Source: Diadophis punctatus similis
Taxonomy: Eukaryota > Chordata > Lepidosauria > Squamata > Dipsadidae
Direction of reading: 5' to 3'
NCBI GenBank assembly: GCA_023053685.1
Contig: JALIGW010000013.1
Coordinates: forward strand, 18,250,501-18,314,500
DNA: 64,000 bases
Notes under the pieces: model-generated
What the model saw: only the letters and a program-made list of their open reading frames with translations
The model's database searches: none
What the model was told of the DNA's origin: nothing
Translations under genes and position numbers: made by a program
Shown: positions 11,101-24,600 of the stretch, in pieces
Numbering within the stretch: position 1 is the stretch's first letter
Layout: every line of letters begins with the position of its first letter

Positions 11101-14100
11101 TGGCAATCCTGGCAGTCCTGGCTATTATTATAACCCTAGGATCATCTGCAAGCAGGTTGGAGAATTCACAGGAGCCACAAGGATGCCACAGGCAAGCAGA
11201 CTGGAGTGTGGATGGGTACACAGGGAGTGCTGCAGGGGGTGCTATCGGCAGATACTCCAGAAAGCAGCAGGCAAAAAAGCAGAGGGAACAAGAGCGATTT
11301 TGAATTTCCTACTGGTTTCCCCATTGACTTTGCATTGTGGGAAGCTGGCAAGGAACATTGGAAATTGCAATTATGTGACCACAGCTCACTGCAATGGCAT
11401 AATTGCAAGCTAGGTACCAGGTTTCTAGGTCAGAAATACATGACCGTTGTGCTGGCTGGAACTCTGAGGACGGGTTGTAAGCACCCCTCATTCAACATGC
11501 TGTACCTTTGAACGATCATTTGAAGTGCTAGTAAGCACATGACTATCTATAGTTTCACCCACAACACAACTGACTAATTAAGAGTTAATTTAACCCTAGA
11601 CAGGACAGAATCTAACTGAATTAAATTTAAGCCCATTGCAGGCTAGTTGACATCTCTATGGTGTTCTGATAGCCTCATCGAGGAAATAAATGTGTCAGCT
11701 GGACAAATAAAGAGCCATAATTGCTTATCATTGGGTCAAATGTCTGATAAAAATACAGCTGTGTCTCTTCATGCAAATATGTTTTCCATATGATAATCAA
11801 TACATAAATAAAATACAATTTTAGCTAATTATCTTTCCTCTAATGCAGTGATGGTTAACCTTTTTGGTGTCGAGTGCCCAAAACGTGCGCGCATGCGAAT
11901 GCACGCGTGCATGCCCCAATCCCCCAACTGCAATGCATGCCCCCATGCAGACATGCGCATTCCCCACACATGCACCCCGTGCCCCCACGCATGCACCCCC
12001 GTGCCCCGTTTTGGCTTCCAGGTTGGTGTAGGTGGTTTTCAGGCCCAAAACAGGGCGAGGGGGGACCCTCATGTGGCGCCCCCGTGCCCTATTTTGGCTT
12101 CCAGGTTGGTGTGGGCGGCAGAAATGGGAGTACAAAGGTAGGCCACACTGGGGGGGGGGGACCTCCGGAGATCGGGAAAGGCATGGGCGGCAGAAATGGA
12201 ACAAAAAGGTAGGGCGTGCTGGGGGGGACCTCCGGAGATTGGGGAAGGCACGGGCGGCAGGAATGGAGGAGAAAGGTAGGGCGCGCTTGGGGGGGGGAAC
12301 CTGCGGAGATTGGGGAAGGCATGGGCAACAGAAATGGAGGAGAAAGGTAGGGTGCACTGGGGGGAACCTCTGGAGATTGGGGAAGGCCCTGCCCCCTGCG
12401 CATGCGCGGCAGATCCGAAGACCAGCTGGCCGGCAGGAGGCACGCATGCATGATTGGTGGAGCTGGGCTGGGGCAACGGCTGGCGTGCCCAGAGAGGGCT
12501 CTGCATGCCACCTGTGGCATGTGTGCCATAGGTTCACCATCACGGCTCTAATACAAAATATTTATGAAAAAGAATATTGTAGTTCATTTGATGGCATGAA
12601 TATATATATATATCAATATGTACATTAAAGATACTTTTAGGACAAGAAGTTATATAAGTTGGTTCAGGTATACAGCCGATACTTGTAACAAAACATTTCA
12701 CCTAATTTCTTATACAGCTACAAAATAATTGCAAGTCATCTTGAATAATCAACCTGTAAAAAGTATAGTCAAAATTCAAAAGTAATATTTGTGTTAATTA
12801 TATTAAGAAAGCATACTGTACCTGATAATTATTAGGGATGAAACAGTTTTATTAAGGATTGGAGTGAATTTTATTTTAAGAGATTTTCTTTCACCAGGTT
12901 TTAAAATTACATTTAAAACTGACTGTCGAGATAACCCTTCTATAAATCCTGTGGAGCTATGCAATGTCTGACCCTTTGAAAAGAGAATAAAATTCAGACG
13001 TTAGAGAATTGTATAAAATGCAACACATATTAGAAATCTTAAGTTTCAATACATAAAAAGCAAATCCATATATTTAGTAAAAACATGAGAGTCTTAACGA
13101 CCAAAGCACAATTTGTAGATGTGCATATTCAGATAGAATTCAATATTACTTTTGGTTTGTCACTGACTTCTTTCAGCAGCAAGACTAATTTTGGTATCAG
13201 AGCTACATTTTTTAAAAAATAAAATCTCTTTGGTTTCTGAGAGATGTATAGAACATGGCCTGGATACGGTGATTTAGCAGAATGGAAATTTTGATTTGTT
13301 CTTATTTTTGTGAAGTAAATTTTAAGTAAACTTTTTTGGGCAACTTACTACAGCGGGGAGAGGAATGGGTCCATGGTCCAAGGGCTGCTCATTCTGCTTT
13401 GGGATATTCATTAAGTGCATAGTGGAAATACAATTTGAACCAGGAATTCTAAATATATACCGTATTTTTCGGACAATAAGACGCACTGGTGTATAAGACG
13501 CACCAAGATTTCAAAGAGGTAAGTAAGAAAAAAAAGTTTTTGTTCTCCCCGGCCTGCAGGAGCACTCTGCAGGCCTCCCAAACCCTCTGCGTGCGTGAAA
13601 AACGGGCCAGTTTTTGCAAAAAATGGGGTACGCAGAGGGTTTGGGAGGCCTGCAGAATGCTTCTGGGGACTGGGGAAAGGCAAAAACACCCTTGTTTTTG
13701 CGAAAAATGGGTAAAAAATGTCCCTTTTTTTGCAAAAATGGGGGCGTTTTTGCCTTCCCCCAGCCCTTAGAACAGGGGTCGGGAACCTATGGCTCGCGAG
13801 CCAGATGTGGCTCTTTTGATGACTGCATATGGCTCGCAGCAGGGGTGAAATCCTCCCGGTTCGCCCGGGCCAGTCCTTCGGCGTATAGCCGATGGAACTG
13901 GCGGCGGTTGCGGCGCGGAGCTTCTCCTGCCCGCTTTCCCGTCCCGGCTGAACACAATCACCGCTTTCCCGTCCCGGCTGACCACAATCATTTGGGTTAT
14001 TTTTCCCTCTGTGCATGCGCGCGCATGCACAGAGGGAAAAATAACCCAAATGGCGGCGTTCAGCCGGGACGGGGGGAGCTAAAAAACGGCCATGGCCACA

Positions 14101-15407
14101 TCCCCGCCGTTCTCCAGCCAAGCGGCTGAAGAAGCCCCAGAGCCCCGCCGCCAACCTGCGTCTCCTGCTGGGAAGGAGCCTCTGTCGCTGTCTCTCGCGG
14201 GGTTCCAGCCACCCGACTGAGTCCCTGACCGTGGCACCGGCAGGGTTAATGCGTATGGGAGAGGAGAGAGAGCGCTACCGCCGCCGCTGCTACTTTCACC
14301 GCTCCGATATTTCTTTGGTGGGCGCGCGCGGGAGGGACCATGGAGCAGAGGCGCCCGGCAGCTTAAGGCAAGAGGCGGGTGGGAGACGCGGGCAGGAGCC
14401 TGTCGCCGCCGCCGCCGCCACTTCTGGCATCCCCACGCCTCTCACCCCGCTCGCCGGGTGCCTCTGCTCAGCGGTCCCTCCTGCGGAGGCCCACCAAAGA
14501 AATATCGGAGCGGCGAAAGTAGCAGCGGCGGCGGTAGCGCTCTCTCTCCTTCCCTCCCATGCAGGGAGGGAAGGAGAGAGCGCGCTACCGCCGCCGCTGC
14601 TACTTTCACCGCTCCGATATTTCTTTGGTGGGCGCGCGCGGGAGGGACCATGGAGCAGAGGCGCCCGGCAGCTTAAGGCAAGAGGCGGGTGGGAGACGCG
14701 GGCAGGAGCCTGTCGCCGCCGCCGCCACTTCTGGCATCCCCACGCCTCTCACCCCGCTCGCCGGGTGCCTCTGCTCAGCGGTCCCTCCTGCGCAGGCCCA
14801 CCAAAGAAATATCGGAGCGGTGAAAGTAGCAGCGGCGGCGGTAGCGCGCTCTCTCCTTCCCTCCCTGCATGGGAGGGAAGGAGAGAGCGTGCTACCGCCG
14901 CCGCTGCTACTTTCGCCGCTCCAATATTTCTTTGGTGGGCCTCCGCAGGAGAGACCGCTGAGCAGAGGCACCCGGCGAGCGGGGTGAGAGGCGTGGGGAT
15001 GCCAGAAGTGGCGGCGGCGGCGGCGACAGGCTCCTGCCCGCGTCTCCCACCCGCCTCTTGCCTTAAGCTGCCGGGCGCCTCTGCTCCATGGTCCCTCCCG
15101 CGCGCGCCCACCAAAGAAATATCGGAGCGGTGAAAGTAGCAGCGGCGGCGGTAGCGCTCTCTCTCCTCTCCCATACGCATTAACCCTGCCGGTGCCGCGG
15201 TCAGGGACTCAGTCGGGTGGCTGGAACCCCGCGAGAGACAGCGACAGAGGCTCCTTCCCAGCAGGAGACGCAGGTTGGCGGCGGGGCTCCGGGGCTTCTT
15301 CAGCAACCCACCCACCTACCTCGCTTGGTGCGGTTCCCCGCACTTGACGTCTTGGAAGAGGGCTGGGCGAGGGAGAAAGGAGCCACGGTGGGGATTGGTT
15401 TGCAGAG

Positions 15408-15490
<83 letters not shown>

Positions 15491-15588
15491 AGAAGAAAGA
15501 AAGAAGAAGAAGAAGAAGAAGAAAGAAAGAAAGAAAGAAGAAGAAGAAGAAGAAGAAGAAGAAGAAGAAGAAGAAGAAGAAGAAGAAG

Positions 15589-15647
<59 letters not shown>

Positions 15648-18600
15648 ATCATTACCAATGCTATGATGGAAATCACCAACTCAAAGACAAATATCACTTT
15701 GGAGCAAGGAAGCTGCTACAGCAGCAACAAATTAAACAGCACAAAGACAGGGATTCTCTCAATATCCCATTGTCCCTATTGACATTTAGTTGAATTCACT
15801 TTTAAAATATATTATATGGCTCTCACTGAAATAAATTTCCAAATTTTTTGCTTTCATGGCTCTCTTAGTCAAGAAGGTTCCCGACCCCTGCCTTAGAAGC
15901 ACTCTGCAGGCCTCCCAAACCCTCTGCGCACCCCGTTTTTTTGCAAAAACGGGCCTGTTTTTTACCCATTTTTGTGAAAAATGGGGTGCGCAGAGGGTTT
16001 TGGAGGCCTGCAGAGTGCTTATGGGGGCTGGAGGAAGGCAAAAATGCCATTTATCAGAAAAATGGGCCTGTTTTTCGCAAAAATGGGACACGGGGCGGGG
16101 CTTCGGGAGGCAAAAAAATGGCTATATTCAGTGTATAAGACGCACCAACATTTCCACCCTCTTTTTTGGGGGGGGGGGGGGAAGGTGCATCTTATACTCC
16201 AAAAAATATGGCAGTTCTTATTTTGAATTACTATATTATACCAAGATTGACATCTGAAGAAAATCAAGGTGAGAGTTACTTACACAATTTCTAGAAACTT
16301 GAAATTCTAATGTCTTCAAATTGATGTCTCCTGTTTTACTTAAATTAAATCTAAAAGAAACATATTTTATTAGCCACATTTATGAATTTAGAAAAATAAA
16401 ATTTATTTGAAGAAATCCCTTTGAAAACATATATTTAAAGATATATTTGAATAATATTCTAAGTTACACTCCATAGTAAAACTGTGAAATATTTTTGCTT
16501 AAAGAAGCTTATTCAAAGTTGCAGGTGCAGCTAAACAATCAAAGATCCACCCCTTTTTATGCATGTACAATGCATGTCAAGCAGAAGCAGGGCTTTGTTC
16601 CCATGGTCACCCCTCTCATTTTGAAACCAGTGACCATCACGAAGGACACCTCGATCATATGATTGGGGAGATCCACTTTTCAAATGTGGTTATGCATTAA
16701 TCAGACAGAAAAACACATAAGGAACTTATAATTAAAATGTAAATGACATCAAGGCAATGGAGTATACAGTTAATCTACTTATCAACCCTGTTAATATCAA
16801 CCCTTACCTGTCTAGTAGCCTATCTACAAAGACTGATGGATTAGAGTACAGAGCTATTGGAAGAAGCTGAGCAAAAACGGGAACATCTGCAGGATTTTCT
16901 AGAACAATTTCTTCTTCCTAATGGAACAAATTTAGATTCAAATTTATTGTATAAAAGGGATAAAAAATATTAAGCTTTACTCTATTAACAATGCCAAGAC
17001 TTACAGAAGAACCATTTGTATTGGTAAGTGAGAAATCCAATTGATGCTGTGAGCCAAGTAAAGAGGGCCAGGCCAATTCTGCTGTGATTTTGGAGGTCAC
17101 AGCCTTTTGAAGATCTGTGTCCACTTCAAACACAGCACTCAACCTAGACATTAAAAAAAATTAAACAAACAAAAAAGTAACAGTAGTTTATGGAATTCAC
17201 ATAATAGATAAACCATAATTTCACAATTCTGCATTACATTTTGATTTTAAAAAGAATTATATTTCATTAAAATATATTATCAACTCTAGTCAGAGATATA
17301 ATGACACAAAGGAGGGAGGAATATAATACTGAGAAACACATAAAACATTTTGCATGATAAAATGATGAAATAATTCTATATATAATTGGCATATGTCCGT
17401 TTCTGAAGGAGATGGGAGTTCAAAAATATGAAAACTAAATGAAAATAAATAAATATGGAAATTGGAAGATTTGTTTAAAAAGTCTACTGGGCATAGAGTT
17501 AAGCTATTGCTCACACATTTAATGAACAGAACCATTATTAGTAAATGTCACTATTAGTAGCACATGCTTCTACAGTATGGAATCAAAGAGTTTATGAACC
17601 ACAATATGGCTAAATAGAAGCATTCACAAGATGCTAAAAACAACTATCTGACGAATACATACTCCGATTCTTTGAACTGTTAAAAAGACTAATATAATCA
17701 GAATTGTATATAATATCTTTGTGCATGTGCACATTTATGTGTCAAAAAGATCAAGACAGCAAGTGTGAATGTACAATTAAAACCCCACCTATTTTTTGCA
17801 TTAAGCACTCATTTATAAAGTTGAAGCATTGTTGCTCACTTATCTCTATCTTGACTTGCGGACCTTCTCTATGGGCATGCCTAGTATAACTAAAGAAAAA
17901 CACTTGTTACAGTTTAATCTATGATAAATTCTCCAGAATATTTGTTGAATGGTTTATCTTAAGTTTCTAGTGTCTAAATTGATTCTTGCAATTTCATTAG
18001 AAAATAATTTCTTTTATGTTTCTTATTTGCTTAACACATATCATTTACAACATTTTAACAAGCAAGTGACCTATCTTAAAAAATCAGTTCTCAAATGTAA
18101 CTATATTTTAAAATAAACTCACTGATCGTTTGAATAATCTCTAATTCCAATCCATTCTCTGAATAAATTATCATGCAACTCCCAATCTGAATCCCATGCA
18201 TCTTCTTGCATTGATACACTGTGCTGTACTTTTGATTCAGCTAGGAAAAACAACAATAACCAATAAATAATTTAATCCAAAATGCCTTCAATAATAACAG
18301 CATTTTAAATAATTAATTATAGAAATTATTACTTACATTTACTCAGAAAAGGCAAACCTACATAACAGTGGTTTCCACACTGTAAACCAGGATCAAAATA
18401 AATATTAGCTATCTGAAAAATATAAGCAAGATGGAAACACCCTGAATAACAACATATCTTGGGACAGCAAATATTACATGTTTTAGTGTACTCCCAATAC
18501 CAGCAGAAAGCTGCTTGAAACTATGAAATGAGAAATACTTCCCATTTGTATACCTGAGAATCTCAGAATTCTGTTAGTGGTTTTATATATGGAATAGGGG

Positions 18601-21600
18601 ATTTCAAAGATGTGTGAGAGGGTTTGCAATCTACAGAAGCCCTATATTTCTACATGATCCCCAATAAATACACTCAAAGTACATCAGCCTTTTAACCAAT
18701 GCAATAATTTCCTTCTTACTGATTCCAGTAAAGAGACAAAAAAACTCCCATATAGACAGAAAACTAAAGGAATAACAACCACAACAAAAAAACCCTTCCC
18801 TTTCCCCATCTCCCTTCATGCCTGTAGCAGGTTTGATAAATTATGACAATTCCACAGATAACTCTGTTCATATGAATCATATTTAAATGCTCAAACCTTT
18901 GATTTTTTCCCTGGTTCTAGATCTTCCTTGTTACTTCGTATTCTCTTGTAATAAAACCGAACATCTTCTGATAATGATCGGATCTGCTGTATTTTTACCT
19001 TCTGTGAGAAAGAGTTCATAAGACTCAAACTTTGATGAACTGTCTTGCCCTAGAAGAAGAAATGTGTTTTCCTTTTAATGCTTTTGTGCTCATGGTGATA
19101 ATATTCTGACACATTTGCTGTATTAAAGCAGACAAAACATTTAAATTGTTTGAAGTGTTCAGAGACCACTATAAGAACATTCTCTATAACATTTCATTTA
19201 GGCTATTTTAAGCCACACCAGTTGAATGGTTTTCTATATAGTTTAAATGATCACAATTTAAGAAATGCTTTCATGCAAGTGTTTCAAAATCTGCCAATTT
19301 ATTAAAGTGTTTAGGATAGAACTGTTCAGTCAGAGGATAATGAACTGTAAAAGTAGATAAACACTCAGAAAATCTTTCAATATTACGGCTAAGCTATTCT
19401 AATTACCCTGATTTATTTACAGAGGACAGGGACCTACTGGATTTGCTATGGTGCCTGCTAGACTCTCCAGCCTGAGATGACCCGTGGGTCTTGTGATTGC
19501 TAGCATGCTCACAAAGGCAGTCAAGAGCTTTGTAACTCCGTTCCTCAAACTTCTGGGCAGCCTTGGAACTAGAATCAGGCTTTTTTCCTTTTGAGGTTTT
19601 AGAGCTGTTTTTCCCTAGCAACAGGGTTAGACAGCTCAGCATTCTCTGCATTGGCTGCAGGGGGCGCCAGAGACCTTCTCTGCTTTCCTGCTCTATGGCT
19701 AACTGTCATTCTATCTGCCATTTTATTGGGGCAGCACTTCAAGTCACGGTGTCAAGTGACAGATTTAGCCTCAAATACGACCGCTAGCCCCAAATTCCTG
19801 CAAGGAACGCCTGTAGGGCGGCTGGAACAAGCTCTTTAACACCAAAAGGCACTCAATCAATCAACAAGCAATTTGCAGTCAACTGGATCATGCGTGGAGC
19901 GAATCTCCTTAGCGCAGCCCCTTAAGACTCGCTGGAGGCGATCTGTGCAGCGCGAGACTCCCAGGGCTAGCTGAAGTGCAACGGAGGCACCGGCTCTCAG
20001 GCGGCAGAGGCAAGAAGTACTCTCTCTGTAATTAGACGGCAATTGCCAGTGCGGAGCGCGAAACTCCGAGCCACCGGAATTCATGGAGCTCGAAGCTCCA
20101 ACTTCAAAGCTCAGATCGCAGCTGTTTTAGGAGCTGAAGCCCCAGCGACAGACTGAAGAGCGCGAAGCTCTTCCCGAAGGTGACACCGGCTCCGGAATGG
20201 AGTCCAAACAGTTACAGTCCTTTTCTGTCACTTCTGAGCCACAGGGATAGCGGAGAGGAGCAAGGCCCTTGCACGCTTCCCTGGCTGTCAAATTTGACAG
20301 CGACCAGAGCCAGAGCCCTGGCCGCTGAAACCGAGCAGGCAGCGACTCAACTTAATGGAAGAGAATCAGCTGAACCTAAAAAAAACCTCACAAACTGTAG
20401 ATCTCAATAGTACAGGTGTAGAACAGCAATTCAGGAGGAAGAGGTGACACGTCTGTCCTCGCTGAGAGACTGAGTCAATGCTGGGGAGCCCTAGCAACAG
20501 AGGAGCTGGATGCTGTCTCCACCCACTACGGAGAAGTGCAAGAAGTTAAATAAGTGATGTCTACTGATATAAAACTGAATTTAGCTTATTCTCTCTTTTC
20601 TCCATTTTACAAATTACTCTACAACGGAACTTTGACAATATCATTAAGAAAAATTCCACTGTAATAGAATAAAAACAATGACTTGCAATATATATGATGA
20701 GAGATTCCCTTTCGGTTTAGTTTTGTGTGTGCGGGCGCGCGCGCAGGCGCTATTGAACAGGCATTGTATACTTATCACAAATTCAAGTTTATAAATGCTA
20801 CTCATGCAAAAATTAGTTAAACTGGCAGAGTATAAGCATTTATATTTTTGAATGTGCAGTAGCATGGGAATTACTTGCATTTATTCTTAAAGAACATAAA
20901 AAGAAATTGCCTTGAATCAAAAATAAGGCCAAAAAAAGTGTTTTAACAATAGTTGCTTATTAAGTCAGAAATGTAATTGAAACACTTAATATTAGCTTCT
21001 TAGAGATTAGAGTTACTCAGCCTTTTATAATAATAAATGAGCAAGTTAGGAAAGCACTCCAAGTTTGCTAAAAAATTAAGATAATCTAATATCTAATTGT
21101 CTCATAGTGCAAACAAAGCATTCAATGAATTCCTGCAATATCAGCATACCATTTATTTAGCAAAACTTTCATCTAACCCATCACAAAAGCCAAAAACCAA
21201 GAAGAATCTTTTGAAAATTCCAAATAAAAGCTTACTGGAAAGGAAGGTGGAAGCAGAATGTGTTTTGGAGAGCAAGTCAAGGAGCCTACAGCAATGACAG
21301 CCTTCACAGGAATTGTTAGGATCTATAGAAAAGGGAGGAAGCAATATACAAATGTAATAATTTGAATCTTAGATTAATTTTTGTATCAACACATTTCTAC
21401 CGATATTTTATGCACTATGAAAATCTATTTTATAAAACATATGTATGCTTATGTTTACTTAAAAAATTGAATTACTAGCCAACATTATTTTCAAAGAACC
21501 ACTACCCCAGAATTGAAAATCAGAAATAAAAAAAAATTCATGATGCCTTCCTGTACCAGATTTGTGATTAAGCAGCTAGTGCTTCTTAAAGAAATCAAAC

Positions 21601-24600
21601 TGCCTCGTGCTTTGCATTTTTTTTGGGGGGGGGGGGGTCCTGGGTCATTTTTATGTTATAGCAATTTAGTACTTTTCCTATGTACTTGACCAAGTTACAA
21701 AAATATCAAATTAATGTAACTTACTTTCAGAAAACACTTATAAAAAGAAGTAAAACTTCTGGTTTTGACATCCAAAAAAGTTGTTTATACAGGCAGTTCT
21801 CAACCACAACTGGGACCAAAATGTTGGCCGCTGAGCAACATAGTTGTTAAGCAAGATGCCCATGTAATTGCTTCACTCAACAACTGCAGTTCTGGCACTC
21901 CCAGTTACAGTCATTAAATGATCTCCTCGGAGGTTAAGTGGAACACAAATCCTCACCACAAGCAGCCCTTTCACTCTCAAATGTTCCTGCAGTCCGCCAA
22001 AGGATTCCATCTCATTTCCGTGCAAGTTGCACGTAGGATGCACAGCAGACTGCAGATTCAGAGCTTCTTTTCCTGCAGTCTACTGAAGAATTTCAGCTCC
22101 CCGCCATCTGTAACCCTCCTTGCTGGCTTCCCCATTGGAAGCTGGCAGAAAAGATTGCAAATGTTCATCACATGATCATGGGGAACTTGGCAACCAGTCG
22201 TAAATGTGAGCTGGTTGCCACGCATCCAAAATGCAGTCAAGTAACAGTGGTGGTGGTGGTATGTTTTAGGGGCTGTGAAGCACTCTTTTCAAGACCATTG
22301 TAATTTTGAACAGTGGTTAAACGACCATTCGTAAGTCAAGGGTTACTTCTAAAATAAGTAATCAAGGATCATAACAAATAATGAATATATTGGCAAGCAA
22401 AAAAAGATCAGTAGTTGCAAATCAAAATAGCTACCCGGAAGTGCATGTTTTTTTCCCCCTTTTTAAATTTGTTTAGTTTAGTTTCTACTTTCAGGATCAA
22501 TATAATTTACATAATATAATATAATTTACAATTTAGAAGTACCTCATAATCTGTTGTGATTTGTATAGCTCCATCATGGATCCCTTCAAGTTCTTTCGGT
22601 AATAATCTTACTCTGAATACAGTATATGAACCAGGCATCAATGTTACCTGAAAAATAAAAGTAATTATATACTCTAACTTACGTTTCCTATTCCCCCCAA
22701 AAAAAATTTTTTTAAGTCATCTGAATGATTTGTATGTTGAAAGAATAAGAGCTATGCTTTATTCATTGTTTTAAGTGTAAATTGCCCATCAATGTTATTT
22801 GTATCAGACAATATATTTTAGAACAGTTGTGTTCAGCTCAAATTTATCTTGAAGGCTGCATGAAGATTTATTATTATCCCAATGGAAACAGCACTGAAAT
22901 CTGATAAGGAAGACTCTGAATTCTTGTAATTAAAACAAATGCTACAAAGAAGTGTACAATCCCTCCTATTTCTTTATGTAGTTTTTTGGCAACAAGGCAT
23001 TTCTTAATACTGCAGGAGCAATAATATTGAGGTCTATAATCAGCACAATGCCGGCATAACTGCTTATTCTTTCTGAGAATGACTGAACATCCACATAGTG
23101 AACCTAAATGGCCTGGTGGATGCAGAGGACTGCCAGATCCTATTATTGCTTCTCTTATGAGGAGTTTCTTACGTAAGATACCAGAAAAAGCCTTAGACCA
23201 GTGCAGGAACTTGACCCACCTGTCATTACCACAGTTCTCACTGCTATAGCTTAAGGATGAGAAGTGTGGTTCTGTATCTGGGTGGGTTAAACTGAGGAGT
23301 GACTGCACTTTAGTTGCATATAAAGAAATCCCTGCTCCCACTGTCACATTTCTCCTTCCTTTAAGTTAAGAAGCATGGTGATTAACTTGGCATGGTCCTA
23401 GCTATGGTGTGAAGATGTCTTGATGTAGAGTTAGGAGTGCAGGTATCCTTGAGCTTACCTGTCCAGGAGTCATAGGAAGATGGAATGTTAGCAGTCATGG
23501 TAGAAACTAGCTGCCCCTGGTCTGTCCTATGACAAGTTGCAGTTTGAGATCACCGCATGGCACACTTTATCATCAGACTAACAAAAAATTGGAAATGTGC
23601 TGCCTTCCTGCTTGTTATCATTCTTCTCTAGGAGTGATTGACGTAAAGGCTCACAAAATGATCTTTAGACTGGATGCAGAATGCAGTCTCTGCTTTAGAC
23701 ATAGTCCTGCACTTTTGTTGGGGGCATTATGGAATTGGTTTGCCATTAATTTATTTCAGGATATTTTTTCATTTCCCCAATCAAGCCAACAGCTCTGGAA
23801 TCTCCCGTCAAAACATTACCAGACAACCCTGCTTATCTTCCAAGATTAGGTTAGGTTAGATTATCAAATGAGGGTATCTTTATTTTTATCACTTTGAAAT
23901 AAATTTCTACTTTTTTTAACAGGTGGGAAAGCCAAGACTACCAGGAATTGCTTTTTATGTTGTGAAAACATCAGACACATTAAATATACTGAGACCAATT
24001 ATGTTATTAAAAATATAAATCATAATACATGTTTTTTATCTAGAGAACAAATACAAGAGGTAATAAGGAACTTCAAGAAATATGTAACTTACCGAAGTTT
24101 GATCCAATATACTGGCCTTTTCCAAGTCTGGAAGACTAGCAATTATTGTAGTTCTATTGCCTTTTTCAGCAGCTAGGAGTTCTATGGTCAAACCATCACC
24201 TATAACATTCCAGCTTTTTAGGAAAAGCTTAGAAAAATAGGATACTATTAGCATAAATATGAATGATGGGAATGAAGGAAGGAATGAAGGAATGAAGGAA
24301 TGAAGGAAGGAAGGAAGGAAGGAAGGAAGGAAGGAAGGAAGGAAGGAAGGTTGGTTCTTACCTGAATTGGGTTACTGTTAAGCACTGCAAACATAATGGT
24401 GCTAGTTTCCGTGGCACTTAATATACCAAAGTCAATTATTTGTTCATCAGGTTTTTGGGGCAATATAAAATACTAAAAAGAATAACAATATTAATTGTAT
24501 TAAAAAAATGATGCCTCATATATCTGTTAGTATAGTGACTAACATAAATCTTCTTGTTCACCCTAACATTATTTATAATCATTGCAGTAACACTGTATTT

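Larger units (their letters stand above)
13773..15890 (+). mobile_element. hAT non-autonomous element (family A), complete, 2.1 kb, 8-bp TSD
   Basis: Termini CAGGGGTCGGGAACC and GGTTCCCGACCCCTG. The perfect target duplication ccttagaa is at 13765-13772 and 15891-15898. From left: a hairpin with GCATGCGCGCGCATGC core (13991-14052), a 1.18 kb nested palindrome (14126-15302), a purine microsatellite (15405-15648) and a unique right end. It shares its right 660 bases almost exactly with 1-643. No transposase. Long ORFs in the GC-rich palindrome are repeat artefacts. Confidence 0.93.
13459..16212 (+). mobile_element. TIR element, ACCGTAT family, split by a nested hAT
   Basis: The left terminus accgtatttttcgg is at 13459 and the inverted right terminus ccaaaaaatatggc ends at 16212. 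The interior is interrupted at 13773-15890 by a complete hAT with target duplication. The two remaining pieces are about 314 and 322 bases and contain inverted copies of one segment (aggcctcccaaaccctctgc), so the original element was itself a foldback of about 630 bases. Confidence 0.78.

Noticed and set aside
11821..12628. 240-, 198- and 146-codon overlapping ORFs
   Set aside because: Products of a tandem GC-rich repeat inside a hAT; Pro/Arg-rich text without a known domain.
14231..15315. 300- and 188-codon GC-rich ORFs on both strands
   Set aside because: Both strands give the same protein text because the region is a palindrome. No domain, and it lies inside a non-autonomous hAT.
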